A DNA stretch of 64,000 nt from Aporrectodea caliginosa (taxonomy: Eukaryota > Annelida > Clitellata > Crassiclitellata > Lumbricidae): positions 1 through 64,000 of the forward strand of contig JACEVL010000484.1 of the NCBI GenBank assembly GCA_020284085.1, read 5' to 3'. The position numbers were made by a program, and so were the translations under genes. Positions 1 through 11,289 of the stretch are shown one piece after another; positions within the stretch are counted from its first letter, which is position 1, and each line of letters begins with the position of its first letter. The notes beneath the pieces are model-generated. The model was not told the DNA's origin. It did no database searches and worked only from the letters and a program-made list of their open reading frames with translations.

Positions 1-304
1 ACCTGTTTACTGTACATACTTGACTATAAGTCGAGAAATTTAAGTCTATTTCAGGATGACGAAAAAGGTCTTCGACTTATACTCGAGAGGAAAAATTAAC
101 CCCAAATAGATGGAAATTTTCGGACCGAATATTCAGCATTACGATAATGGACTTAAAAGTTAAACCCTCAGTTTATTTTAGTTGTCTTTGTTTTTACATC
201 GTTTTTCACGAAAAATCACATTTCAACAAGTAACTAACGGACTACATCATGTTTCCGTGGTAGGCCGTAAGCTCTAACTGCAGTCCATGGTAATTTAGCA
301 GATA
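1..304. other. unassigned DNA
   Basis: No gene or recognisable repeat seen. Confidence 0.5.
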
Positions 305-350
305 AAACCGTACTTTACGCTGGTAAATTATTTTATATTGTCAATTTCAA

Positions 351-625
351 ATGGAAGCTGGATCGATGACAATAATTCTTGACCTAAATGGAAGTTGGAT
401 TGATGAAACTAATTCTTTGCTTCAATAGAAGCTGGATCGATGAAGTGTTTTTTTTGCTTAAATAGAAGTGGGATTGATGAGAAATTCTTGCCTAACGAGA
501 AGTTGGATTGATGAAAAAAATTATTGGTTAAACAGAAGTTGGATTAATGACAATAATTCTTGGTTAAACAGAAGTTCGATTGATGAAATTTTCTCTCGTA
601 AATGGAAGCTGGATTAAAAACAATT
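351..625 (+). repeat. left array, ~36-bp unit x8
   Basis: Eight units of 34-37 bp carry ATGGAAGCTGGATCGATGA or variants, starting near 351, 388, 425, 462, 496, 532, 568 and 602. They alternate with AT-rich linkers such as AATAATTCTTG. Confidence 0.85.
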
Positions 626-1764
626 ATCGTGGACATTGGTAGACAGCTTACTTACCAGCGTCAAGACGTTAAAATAATTTACCAACTTCTACACGATAAC
701 CATTTAGCATTGAAAATGACTATTGGTACCGTAACGTCGATTATTGGTAGTACAGTAGTAGCCTAACGATATTCATTTAAAAGCTGCAGTAGCAGCCGGT
801 CAATGCGTAGCGTGTCTCTGAGGCTTCGACGCTGAAAGTCTCTTGTCTCCTTCACAACTGGACTTGGAACACCATCGAACACTGTCTGGACAACCCTCTC
901 CCTCTGACTTAACGCAGCGCTTGTGAATAAGCTGGCGTACTGCGCTTAGCTAGCGTTCCAGTAGTACGTTAAAAATTAGGAGACGGGGGATTGGTCACCA
1001 CGACATTCTGGGGCAAAGTTACGCCCTTGCTCAAGACAGAATATTGCTGAGGAATAAAATGCGAACAAAATGATTTGACATTTCTACAGAGCTTAAGTGT
1101 TTAATAATGGTTAAATTCTTCAAAAACTGCAAAATAGTTAAGGCCCTTGTCGGGGTCTACTTGAATCGCCAAATAGCCGAAAGTGATTAAACTGCAAAAT
1201 AAGCCGAATCGCCAAAAGCAGTTTCTACCAAGCGTTCAATATACTGAAAACTAGTGCCAACCGAAATAGCTGAAAGTGAATAGAATGCAAAATAAGCTGA
1301 ATCGCCAAAAGCAGTTTCTACCAAGCGTTCGATTTCTCTTTACAAAGGATAAATCTTCTACGGTAGAAAATTCCGCCACAGAACTAATATTTTTGACACA
1401 ATTCTGCGGCGAAAGACCTTTGCTCGAGCACAACCTTTGGCACGTGCGCATTGTTCAAAATGCGTTACTTCCTATCAGTTGGCATCGTTAGGGTCGGTTT
1501 GAGTCAGGTTAGGCCTCGTGAGGGTTGGTTAAGGTCAGGTTGGTGATGTGATGGTTGTTTATGGTCAGGGTTAGGGCTAATGTCATCATTAGAACATGCT
1601 ATTTTAAATAAATTCATCCGACCTTCGGTGAAGTTTGAACAAGTAAATTGTAAGCTTTAATAGGCAAAAATGTATTTTATGTTGCTAAGTTATTCTAATG
1701 TCTTCAATGCCATACTTGACGTTGGTAAGTAAGCAGTCTACCTAGTACCTATGTGCATGATAAC

Positions 1765-2085
1765 TATCATCAATCCAACTTCCATTTAATAGGAAAAAAT
1801 TACTTTTATCAATCCAACTTCTACTTAACGAAAGAAATATTTTCATCAATGGAACTTTTATTTAAGCAAAGAAATATTCTCATGGATCCAGCTTCTAATT
1901 ACGGAAACAATTATTTTCATTGATCCAGCTTCTATTGAATCAAAAACTTAGTTTCATCAATCCAGCATCTATTTATGGGAAATATTATTTCGATCAATCC
2001 AGCTTCTGTTTAAACACAGGAATGTTTTCATCAATCCCACTTCCATTTAGAGAAACAATTTTTTCATCAATCCAACTTCCATTTT
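1765..2085 (-). repeat. right array, same ~36-bp unit x9 inverted
   Basis: About nine copies of TCATCAATCCAACTTCCAT and variants, which is the reverse complement of the left array unit. Confidence 0.85.
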
Positions 2086-2199
2086 AAAGTGACACTATCA
2101 AATAATTTAGCAACGTAAAATACGGTTAAACCCTTTAATGAATATTCCATGTGTTCTTTCTGTCAGCCACTCACATCGCGTCAGAAGTATCTGTTCCCG

Positions 2200-3090
2200 G
2201 CAAGCTTATAGAATCAGGGGCTGAACTCTTCCATTTGCTAAAACGATTCGTCTTATACGCAGCATATTTACTGTAGGCATCTTCCCATTGGCCGCAACAC
2301 AACGGCCGCGCTGCGAGATCAATTGACCTAAAATAAACACGGGCTATATATTCATAGAGGGACAGTTTCATATAACGTATTATGTCGTCGCGTTTCTGTC
2401 ATGTAATGACCACAATAACCGTAACCATCGTCGCCTTTATGTCTTCTAATGACGAAACTAACCTTAACCCTGACCGACCCTCACGACGTAAACTTTATAG
2501 TCCATGTCGGATAGGTTGAGGTTATGAGTCATTAACCGACCCTCATGAGGTAAAGTTGAATACTGTAGTCCACGGCAGTTAGGTTGACGCTATGCGTTGT
2601 TCTTATGGGTCGTAAATTCGTAATAGTCGGTTAGGGTCAGGATCTGCCTTCTAATGATGAAACTAACCCTAACCCTAACCGACCCTCACGACGTAAAGTT
2701 TCATTGTCCATGTCGGTTAGGCTGAGGTTATGTGTTGTTCTTACACATAGTGAGGGTCGGTTAAGGTCATGTTTGTCATGTTTTCTAATCACGAAACTGT
2801 CATTGGTTGACCTGGAATATACATGTACATACTGTACAACGTCAAGTTTATCTTTGCAGATGTCGTCAATTTCAGAGATCTTAATTTCAAAGAGATTCAT
2901 CTTGTACAATCCAGCAAATGACAGAGCATTCAAGGATTAGGCTGTAACCTATAATCCGTGTCCCATCGGCCAATCAGGACGCAGCGCGCCCATTTGCTGC
3001 GGCCAATGGCAACATGCCTAAATATGCTGTATATAACACGAATCGTTGAGGCCAATATGCGGTAAGTTTATAGAATCAGGGGCTGAAGGA
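2200..3090. repeat. telomere-like degenerate repeats and a CCAATGGC/GATTCTATAAG repeat family
   Basis: An ~85-bp unit with AACTAACCCTAACCCTAACC and CCGACCCTCACGACG occurs near 2441 and again near 2648. Single motifs recur at ~1490, 2625, 3116, 4600 and 9340. The flanks (2205-2330 and 2955-3085) hold TATAGAATCAGGGGCTGAA and GCGGCCAATGGCAAC, related to the longer copies at 26.5 and 33.5 kb. Confidence 0.6.
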
Positions 3091-3150
3091 TATAGTTCTT
3101 AAATTTACTGGCGTCGTGTCGGTTAGGGTCAGATTAGGCGTCGTGATGGT

Positions 3151-4589
3151 CAGTGCCGTTTTAAGACCTAGGCACGCGAGGCACGTGCCTAGGGCCCCAC
3201 GCAACAGAGGGGCCCCGCGGCGACCCAAAAACAAAACTACATCGCGACCATGTAATAACAATACGATAATATTACTCAACAATATTATAGGCCTAAGTTC
3301 CAACAATTCTGCAAAGTTAGATCAATCAAAACCTCTTTAAACATACGTTTTTTTAGTTAAATAAATATAGGCTAATTATTGGTAGGTCTAATAAGCGCAG
3401 TCTGCGAAGAACGCTAGAGAAGTTAGACTGAAATAAATCAAAAATTTTAAAGCATGGCACCCACTGTCCGCACAGCTTATTTATAGGCCTATACATGTTT
3501 TCTTTCATTCGTCTGCTTTCTACAACGCTAATTACGGTATCAATGAATTTTTATGTCTTGGTAAGTAAATATGAATTTTTAATATGAAACCTCTCCCAGT
3601 CCTCTAATCTAGTCATTTTCTAAATTGTTTAAAATTTTAAATTGCAACAAAGCGTAATCAAATTTCTCACAGATAGGCCTAGTAGACTAGATGTCGTCTT
3701 GTTGGTAGGCCTACTCAGTAGTGAACTTGGCAAACTTATTTAAGTGAACAAAATCTAAAACTGCTGTTGTTTTCACTTCATTTCCACATCCAATATATTA
3801 ACGTTAAGTTATTTTGATAGTTTCTACCCTTTATATTATGCAGATTGTGATTGTTTGTTAGCCTATCTCCGATATGCCATTTTTAACATTAAGAACTTTA
3901 ACGTAGGCCTATGTTAAACAAAATTTCTATTTTATATTTGTCCATAGCTAGCTGTGGGCATCCGGAGGGGCAAAGGGGCATTTGCCCCTGGATTTTGCAA
4001 ATATTAAAAAAAAATAATTATGATCTTAGTTTTAGCAACGAATGGCTATGATTTTTCGACAGTTTTATTTTTTATCCAAACTAGTCAAGATAAACCTGAC
4101 AAATTTAAAATATATAAAAACATTGAAACTTATAACAGTTTGTTTTTTAAATAAACGTTCAAATATAGCTGAAAACGGATATAAGAACGCTAAAAAAATA
4201 GGCTCCATATCATGTCAAATTCTTCCAGAAGTGCTGGCAGCTGTTGACTGTTGAGATCCGCGCCAGACCCTTAATCGCGGGAGCGAGCACTGGGGGTGAC
4301 GTGAGAGGTAGATTTCGGGACCCTTGTTAGTCCTCCATGCCAACAATTCAAAACTTTTCCCCTTTAAAATGTTTTTTCCCGGTAAAAAAAGTCCTGCGGA
4401 CGCCTATGGTGTTAGCAGTTTAGTAGGCCTACTAGACGTATATAAATATCAATAAATTTAAAAAAATTCCACATATGCACACACAATGCATTAATGCAAT
4501 ATATCTGAAACTGAGAGATTGAGGCGGAAATCGGATTACGTTTAAGGTTAGAGCTGCCTAGGGCCCCCAAACTCCTTAAAACGGCTCTG
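3151..4589. mobile_element. hAT-type DNA transposon, 1.44 kb, non-autonomous
   Basis: Terminal inverted repeats CAGTGCCGTTTTAAG on the left and CAGAGCCGTTTTAAG as the right reverse complement. A perfect 8-bp duplication GTGATGGT lies at 3143-3150 and 4590-4597. No transposase ORF remains. Both ends run into GCCTAGGGCCCC-type sequence. It is inserted in telomere-like repeat DNA that resumes directly after the duplication. Confidence 0.88.
3953..4408. mobile_element. probable MITE nested in the hAT element
   Basis: Ends GTGGGCATCCGGAGG and, on the other strand, ATAGGCGTCCGCAGG form an imperfect inverted pair around AT-rich DNA without coding potential. No target duplication was found. Confidence 0.4.
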
Positions 4590-4599
4590 GTGATGGTCG

Positions 4600-5490
4600 G
4601 TTAGGGTCAGGGTTAGATCGTCATTAGAAAACATGGTACCGTCCGGCGTCAGCGCAGAGTGCCCAAAGACACTTCAGCCCCCGATACTATAAGTTTGCCC
4701 AGTATGCTGTGTATAATAGGAAGAGTTCAGCCCCCGATTCTATAAGCTTGTCCTGTTCCCAGCAATGGCAGGGCGTCAAAATATACCAAATATATGCGAT
4801 CTATCCAAAACTGGCGGGCCCCGATACTATAAGAATGCCATTTTTCATGCGTTGCGTGGCGATTCGCTACAAACAGCATTTTCTGTAATAGTCTTTCTTT
4901 ACTAAATAGTTTCAGCGATCCGCCGTTAATACCCGTTCGGCAATTCGGCGATTAGCTAACGCGCCCCTTTTGTCGATGATGCACATCGACGCATAACTTG
5001 CGATCGTCGTCACAAAGTTAAATGTTTAACCCTACGCTGTTAAGTTACCTTAAACGCTTGCCCAGGTGAGCATTTAGACAACAAATCCATAAGCACCTTT
5101 CTTTAAAATCGGATTTAGTTATTCTGCGCCTTTTCAATTCAGTATTTTATTGATGACTTTTCAAAGCGTATAAAATCCGCACACAAAGATAATATTATAG
5201 AGGAATGGAAACTCACTGAAAATAAAAAAACTCATAAGTGTGGCGACACCTGTGGTCAAGGATGTAACAGCACAGAGGTAAACGAGTTGCCTAGGGGCCA
5301 ACTCAAAACCTGGACCAAGCATCTAACACCAGCTCGCCGAGCTCGGCCCGTGTCAAACATAGGGCGCCTGTTCGGACGATCGACCGACCCATCATATGGT
5401 AGTTTCAGAAGTAGACGAGTGTGGGAAAGGGACAATAAAGAAGGGCATTTAAGAAAGCAGTGCTGAAAACGCATGGCCTTTCTTCCTCAT
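4600..5490. other. intergenic DNA with fragments of the GATTCTATAAG repeat
   Basis: Short pieces CCCCCGATTCTATAAGCTTG (4729) and variants near 4677 and 4812 belong to the family seen at 26.5 and 33.5 kb. The rest, including 4870-5490, has no recognised gene. Confidence 0.45.
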
Positions 5491-5494
5491 CCAT

Positions 5495-6390
5495 CCATAA
5501 TGTAACCATATATATATATATTCGTTTAATATTGAATCACTAGGTTGACACACCGCAACCCATTACAGAAAGTCGTATTGCCAGATAAAAAGAAGAATGT
5601 GAATAATTAATAGTTTTTAAATATCTGTTCCAGCAAAGGGCGACTTGGTCAACGGGGCAACATCAAGCTCTTAAATAGAATCCTTGGGATGTAATTCCTG
5701 TCATCTTTAAGCGGTAGCACAAAGTCATGTGGTCTGGGTCGAAGGTCATGGTGGCGGACAACAGTTGGAGGGAAAATCGAACGGAGCACATGAGTCCTGC
5801 ATCGTACAACCGATCGTAGTAGTCCGTCTTCGGCGTCGCCCACCATCTCCGCAGCCCCCGTGAGTCCAGCGGAAGATAGCCCGATCTTCGCATCCGATCC
5901 AGGAATCTCTCCACGCGGGCCCGATCGTCAGCAGTAGTGAATCCCCACCACGCCGGAGCCGCATAGAGAAGTTTTGCAACGGTTGTCGCACCAGCTACAG
6001 TGTGGAGGGCCCAAGTAGGAAGACCATGAGCCTTTAACATTCTCAGGGCGTAGAGAGAACTCGAGCATGCACACAGAACCTCGCCAACATGCGAGGATGC
6101 TCGAAGATCATCGGTGATGGTAACGCCTAAGATGTTCAGGGTGGTCACACGTTGGACCCCCGGAGGCGGCGGCGGAGGGTCGACGCACCTGCGGCGGATG
6201 ATCAGCATCTCCCTAGACTTTGACTGGTTGAGCCGAAGATTGTTAGCACTGGCCCAGGACGACACGTTCTCCATCTCCTCACCAACAGTGTGTCTCATTG
6301 AGGCACCGATGAGTAGGTATGTATCGTCGGCGTACTTCCCCATTTTATTGGCCGGATGGATGGGATGGAGGTCCGAGGCGTTCTGACACC
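5495..6390 (-). pseudogene. LINE reverse transcriptase fragment (3' half)
   Basis: The minus-strand frame at ~6385-5663 carries the RT catalytic box in MGKYADDTYLLIGASM and then NNLRLNQSKS. It continues with LLYAAPAWWGFTTADDRARV and ends RPRPHDFVLPLKDDRNYIPR. The 3' UTR contains the stretch complementary to GGTTGCGGTGTGTC and ends in AATATTAAACGAATA. 5'-truncated. A second copy of the same family is at 27.7-28.3 kb. Confidence 0.85.
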
Positions 6391-6394
6391 CAAA

Positions 6395-6860
6395 GCCACT
6401 ACCGTTGCTAAACTTTCTATATGCCTCCCCATCCTGGTGGGGTCTCACCCTGGCTTCTGATAAAGAATGCCTGAAAAAACTCCTAAAAAGAGCCAAACGC
6501 CTAGGTTACCTAGAGCAATCCTTTCCAACAGTCTCTGAACTTGCCAATATAGCCGATGCGACACTCCTTTTCTCCATATTGCACAACCCCAAGCATGTAC
6601 TTCACCAACTCCTATTTCCACTCCGACCCCTCACCTCTCACCAATTAAGACCTAGAGCACACAACCATACTCTCCCACCCAAGGACAACTCTCAATTTAT
6701 TCCCAGATCATTATATAAAAATATTTACTAGTTTATTCTAAAACTTTCTAATGAACTTTAATTATTCATTTTCACTCATGTTAGCATTTCTGCGTTTTTG
6801 TCAGATTGTTTTTCTCAATAAACGAATATATTATATATATGGCAGAAACCGGCACCTACA
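6395..6860 (+). pseudogene. LINE RT C-terminus and 3' UTR, related family
   Basis: Encodes ASPSWWGLTLASDKECLKK through RPRAHNHTLPPKDNSQFIPR and ends KNIY stop at 6730. The 3' tail CTCAATAAACGAATATATTA is at 6815-6834. It abuts the oppositely oriented fragment, so two 5'-truncated copies meet head to head. Confidence 0.8.
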
Positions 6861-7335
6861 TAAGCTTCACAATATCGACCAACAAGACAGAAACGAACGA
6901 CAAAACAGCACACAACGGAGCATAGGAGAAAACTTGTGAAAGCTGATAAACGAAAATAATAATATTATTATTATTATTATGAGTTTGTTATATAAATAAG
7001 AAGTGATAAATCCTGTCCGCTAGGGGTGCTGCGGCGCATCGGTGCTAAACCACACTTTCTAGAAAAAAAGACTTTCTAGTCCAGCGCATAACAGCAACGC
7101 TAAAGAATCATATGACCAAAGATCTTTGCATGTGACCATGTGACAACTGATTACATATCCGGATTTAAGGGCTTTAACAATACCCATAATTCACCTACTT
7201 CCGGTATAGTTATCTCACCAAGCGCCCTCTCCCCGACGGATCTCTCGCGGGACAGATTCTCATACAGCGAACCAGTTTATTTCAGATAGTCCCAGGTTTA
7301 GGCATAATTAAATTCGTATTCTAAATCCCCACATT
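6861..7335. other. unassigned DNA
   Basis: A short ATT run at 6960-6980; otherwise nothing recognised. Confidence 0.5.
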
Positions 7336-7583
7336 CAGAGCCGGATTAACCTATAAGGGGGCCCTAAGCCATGGCTTAGGGCCCACAACGTTTTGAGGGC
7401 CCCCAACTGTCAGGAAATATCAAAATCAGATGGTACAAAGGTCCTATTTGACAATTTTCTTCTGAAAAAAAGACGGGAAAAAAAGGTAATGAGAAATTTT
7501 TGCATGGCTTTCCGGTTAGGGCCCCCGGATGTCTTAACCCGGCCCTTAGCTTAGGGCCCCCGAAAGTCTTAATCAGGCCATAG
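7336..7583. mobile_element. hAT-like MITE
   Basis: Starts CAGAGCCGGATTAA. The other end, reverse complemented, reads CTATGGCCTGATTAA. Subterminal GGGCCCTAAGCC/GGCTTAGGGCCC palindromes are typical of hAT MITEs. No clean 8-bp duplication seen. Confidence 0.55.
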
Positions 7584-7639
7584 AAGCATGTTATACACAT
7601 TGGAGCATTAGTGCTATAATTGAGGGAAGAGAATCAATA

Positions 7640-7889
7640 TTGGCGGGGGGGGGGTCAATCGTGTAGTGGCGTGAAGAGCAGCAGGTAGTGGCCGCGGCCC
7701 GGGATCGCTTCCCGTTGGCTACCCTCCCAAAAGTCCACTCAACCTTTCATTCGCGCGTTAGTAAAATGAGATGTAGGACGTGATGGGCGCCTTGCATGGC
7801 TGCCGTATACAGTTAAATTCGACTCCTGTAATAACTTGTGATTATCCGTTCATACTGATTTTTAATCATCCTGCATTGTGTCAGTTTGA
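7640..7889 (+). repeat. SINE family A copy
   Basis: The tRNA-like head GGGATCGCTTCCCG is followed by a shared body: CTACCCTCC, GGCGCCTTGCATGGCTGCC, TTCGACTCCTGTAATAACTTG and CAGTTTGAA. Matching copies are at 35.4, 37.2, 39.4 and 55.7 kb. Confidence 0.7.
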
Positions 7890-8120
7890 AATTAGCGCTT
7901 TGGATACATCATTCTGGCGTAGAGAGCGAGAGGTACCGAGTTCGAGCCCCCGTTGGGCGGATATGCTTTGTAGGAAATTGTAGGCTGCTATTAGCCTATA
8001 TAGCGCCGTTGTATTGCAGGCTGTCTGTTCTGTTAGTAGTTAAGATTTTAATTGCATAACATGTAAATGTACAGCGCAGTGCGTTTGTCAGGCGCTATAG
8101 AATTAAAGAAAAGATATTAT
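7886..8120 (+). repeat. SINE family D with LINE-type tail
   Basis: The A-box-like TTAGCGCTTTGGATAC and B-box-like GAGTTCGAGCCC precede a 3' end reading CAGGCGCTATAGAATTAAAG and an ATT repeat. That GGCGCTATAGAA tail is also the end of L2-like LINEs at 26.05 and 30.83 kb. Confidence 0.55.
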
Positions 8121-8122
8121 TA

Positions 8123-8201
<79 letters not shown>

Positions 8202-8202
8202 G
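8121..8202. repeat. ATT microsatellite
   Basis: About 80 bp of TTA/ATT units, forming the variable 3' tail of the preceding SINE. Confidence 0.95.
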
Positions 8203-8690
8203 GCTTTCATTTAGTATATTATAGCCTAACTCAAGAGCAAGGCTTTTGAAGTCTTGATTTGATATAACGCTGACAATAAGTTCATCTGCCTGCCGCAGCT
8301 TTTCAGCGCTGAGAAATGTCGGTTATTTACATTTATAGCTACATTTTTCTGGTACCTCGAACAGAGTAATGTTGTTGGCGGAATAAGTCCTAAAACTGAT
8401 CCCTGCTGCAGCATGTCAAGACCTGTACGATGATCACGTGCTCTGGTTCATAGCCAATGGCAGTATGTGGAAATGTCTGATTTGCGTGCGGCGCCCATCG
8501 CTTAAAACCAGATTGTGTGTGTAGTTATCGTTTTCAGCTGTTTTAAAGTCTATTATTAGTAATTTGTTTTAATTGTAGCGATTTTGTGTTCTGTCAGTAT
8601 TTAAACCGCTCTCGCGTTTTATGGCAGTAAAATATAAGGGATACGTAAGTGTGATGGCTGTTTCGTACCTTATTATTTACTAAAAGTACC
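8203..8690. other. unassigned DNA
   Basis: No gene or repeat recognised. Confidence 0.5.
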
Positions 8691-8691
8691 G

Positions 8692-9110
8692 TAAGTAAGT
8701 AAGTAAGAATATTCTTTATTTGGCTATCAGCAAACGCACAGTAGCTTACAGAAGAAATAAATAATACAAACATTTATGCAAAATCATATAACATTCTCAT
8801 ATAAAACTTCTTTTTGCAAAGGCATCAATTCTAGGTAGGGTGAGATCATGTGGCCTGGGTCGCGTATTGTATGGAGTGACCTTACGGGGAGGGAGGAGGT
8901 CGTGAAGGACGTGACAAGGGTTTAAGAGAATTGAACGGAAAAGAGTAGAATCAGCTCTAGAACAGTGATTGAAAGTACGAAAATCGGCAGAGAGGAAGCC
9001 TCAACGGTTACTACGCTGTAACTAGGCTCGGATGAAGTTTGAAGGTGTGATGGAAACCAACAGGAATGCTTGTTTGTAGCCTTTTGTCAGTAGTTCCACA
9101 AATTGACAGG
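8692..9110 (-). pseudogene. LINE RT C-terminal fragment
   Basis: On the minus strand, LLNPCHVLHDLLPPR and TRPRPHDLTLPRID match the C-terminus of the 5.6-kb LINE. The 3' end is TTCTTACTTACTTACTTAC, a tetranucleotide tail at 8692-8710. Confidence 0.7.
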
Positions 9111-9180
9111 AAAATGTTTATGAGTTCTGAACTTGGTAATTTTCGTGTTGGGCTCCTTGTTGTCTTCCAGGGGCCCAAAA

Positions 9181-9612
9181 AACGTTTTAACTTTGGCAGT
9201 GGCTACGGAACCGTCCGGACGGTGCCGTAATTTCTTTTCTACGGAACTGTCCGCAAATAATCTATGGGCGATTGCACATATCTATGGCGTGAAAGCCGAA
9301 CCATCAATAGCGCAGTAGTTAAGGGATTAACGAAACTAACCCTAACCGACCCTCACGACGCCTAATTTGACACTAAACGACCACACGAATACTAACCTGG
9401 CCCTAACCGACCCTCAAGTTGTCCGCCATATAAAAATTCGACGGGAAGACAACAAGTTCACGTGACAGGCTTTTGCCAATATTTATTTCAACCGGATGTA
9501 CACGCCATAGATATGTGCAATCGCCCATAGATTATTTGCGGACGGTTCCGTAGAAAAGAAATAATGGCACCGTCCGGCATCGGTTCCATAGCCAGTGCGT
9601 TTAACTTTTTGT
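9181..9612. repeat. 97-bp inverted repeat around a telomere-like core
   Basis: Arms 9195-9291 and 9501-9597 are inverted and nearly identical (GCGATTGCACATATCTATGG and its complement). They include CCGTCCGGACGG-type palindromes. The 200-bp loop contains ACCCTAACCGACCCTCACG. Probably a small DNA transposon. Confidence 0.75.
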
Positions 9613-10024
9613 TGTGAACACGCGAAGCAATGCTTCTCAGGTTCCATGCCATAATAAGCTGAACATCTCCATTTGCCAGTCTTTGAATATGCTTGAAGTT
9701 GCAGCTGTCAAAGCCTGTGGTCACATACAGCTGGTAAGCAGGCTTGTTGTCCCATTAAATTCAATTTTATATGAAATCATGGATAGGCACTCACCCACTG
9801 AAACAGCCGAAATCCGTCACCCTACTTATGATAAAATATCGTTTTAGCATCCTCAATGCAACCATTGTAGCATATCGTTTCAGCGTGACGAATTAAAAAT
9901 ACAGATGTGTATTTTAACTGAATGAGTGTACCAGTTACCAGTAGCTTTATAATATGTTAAAAATAACGACTCTTGTCTACCGGCAACACTTAGTCCACCC
10001 TGATCACCCTCAGCCACCTATATT
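9613..10024. other. unassigned DNA
   Basis: No gene or repeat recognised. Confidence 0.5.
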
Positions 10025-10032
10025 GCCTATAC

Positions 10033-10478
10033 CAGTGGTCACCAACCCGTGGCTCGCGAGCCGCATGCGGCTCTCGAAAAGTTCTGTGGCGGCTCTCCGG
10101 AGCTTTCCAGAAAATGTTTTCCCTACTCTATCTTCAACTCTTCATCTCCTTTACTTCTTCCTTCTTTCTCTTTTCCTACTGTTTTCCCTACTCTAGCTTT
10201 CTTCAACTCCTCCCATTTACCTCTTCGTTCTCCTTTCTGTTCTCCTACTATTTTCTGTACTCTCTTTATTTTCTTAGATATATATTTTGATTAACGCTGA
10301 CTTGTTTATTTCCTTAAATTATATAATATAATGATATTACATATTATGATTAAGCTAACACTAGCGGCTAATGGTGCTAGCCGCTAGTATTTGTTGTGCT
10401 CCTAAAACCATGGCGGCTCCCAAAACTTGCTAAACTTGGCAATGCGGCTCCTCACCCGAAAAAGGTTGGTGACCACTG
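10033..10478. mobile_element. hAT MITE, 446 bp
   Basis: Inverted ends CAGTGGTCACCAACC on both strands and a perfect 8-bp duplication GCCTATAC (10025-10032 and 10479-10486). The interior holds a CT-rich tract and no transposase. Confidence 0.93.
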
Positions 10479-10486
10479 GCCTATAC

Positions 10487-11289
10487 CATACCTAAAGCCG
10501 GCACTGCATATCTCCCTGAATTTAAGTTTCACAGTTTGAAATTAATTTGTGTCTCAGAACAATATGCCATTATGGTGGAATTATTGGGGATGCTAAAATG
10601 ATACGTTACCTTATAAATAATATCACTATCCCAGACTGCAGCAGAAATTAGAATGCTGCAAGCAACTGGGCTATTTACAGTCTTCACGTCTGCAATCTCC
10701 AATCAACTAACTGACTATTGTAAGTAATTAATTAATGAGCAATTAACGGATTTAAAAAGTTTTTCCAAGTACTTTTACTGGTGTCAATGTAGGCTATTAG
10801 ATAATCTCAGAGTGGCACAAGTTTAATACATACTTTTAGATACTTGTATTGGCATCAGTAAATTTAAGAAATGTGTAAGTTTCTGTGATGCACATTAGAA
10901 TATTTAATAAAACGTTATCACTAAATGAAATGTGTTTCCCCATATGTTGGAAACAATATTAATTAATTATGGGAGTTACAGATTAGTAATAATCCATTCA
11001 TCAAAGATGAAATGTGCTCCTGGAAGGCTGTGTTTTATTATTTTTCCTTCCAGAATTTCTGTGTCCAATCAGGTACTTCATGAAGAAAGCATTTTCTCGA
11101 TGGACTTTCGTTGTTTTTCTGACAAAATTAAATACTTTCATTTCCATAACGTTTGGCTGTCAGTCCTCTAACGTGCACTGGATTCCTCTGGATCTAGTTT
11201 TGACATTCCTCTTTGCAGAAATTGAACCAATCAACCAATCACTTTACAAACATCTGCATTGATGTGCTGTTTTTGAACGCAACGAAAAT
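10487..11289. other. unassigned DNA
   Basis: AT-rich; no credible gene or repeat recognised. Confidence 0.5.

Larger units (their letters stand above)
305..2135. mobile_element. foldback-type element with inverted minisatellite arms
   Basis: Two arms of tandem ~36-bp units face each other. Similarity continues outside the arrays: CCGTACTTTACGCTGG on the left against the reverse complement of the right, CCGTATTTTACGTTGC. It also continues inside them: GCTTACTTACCAGCGTCAAG against GCTTACTTACCAACGTCAAG. The interior (~700-1680) has no credible ORF but holds a telomere-like stretch at 1490-1580. No target duplication was identified, so the exact ends are approximate. Confidence 0.65.

Noticed and set aside
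351..625. CRISPR-like array
   Set aside because: The spacers are not unique, the units are degenerate, the context is animal, and the array is mirrored at 1765-2085.
2640..2700. True telomere array
   Set aside because: Only two or three CCCTAA units in a row, embedded in a longer unrelated unit; interstitial at best.
8067..8249. Open frame with a long leucine run
   Set aside because: It is translation of the ATT microsatellite tail of a SINE.
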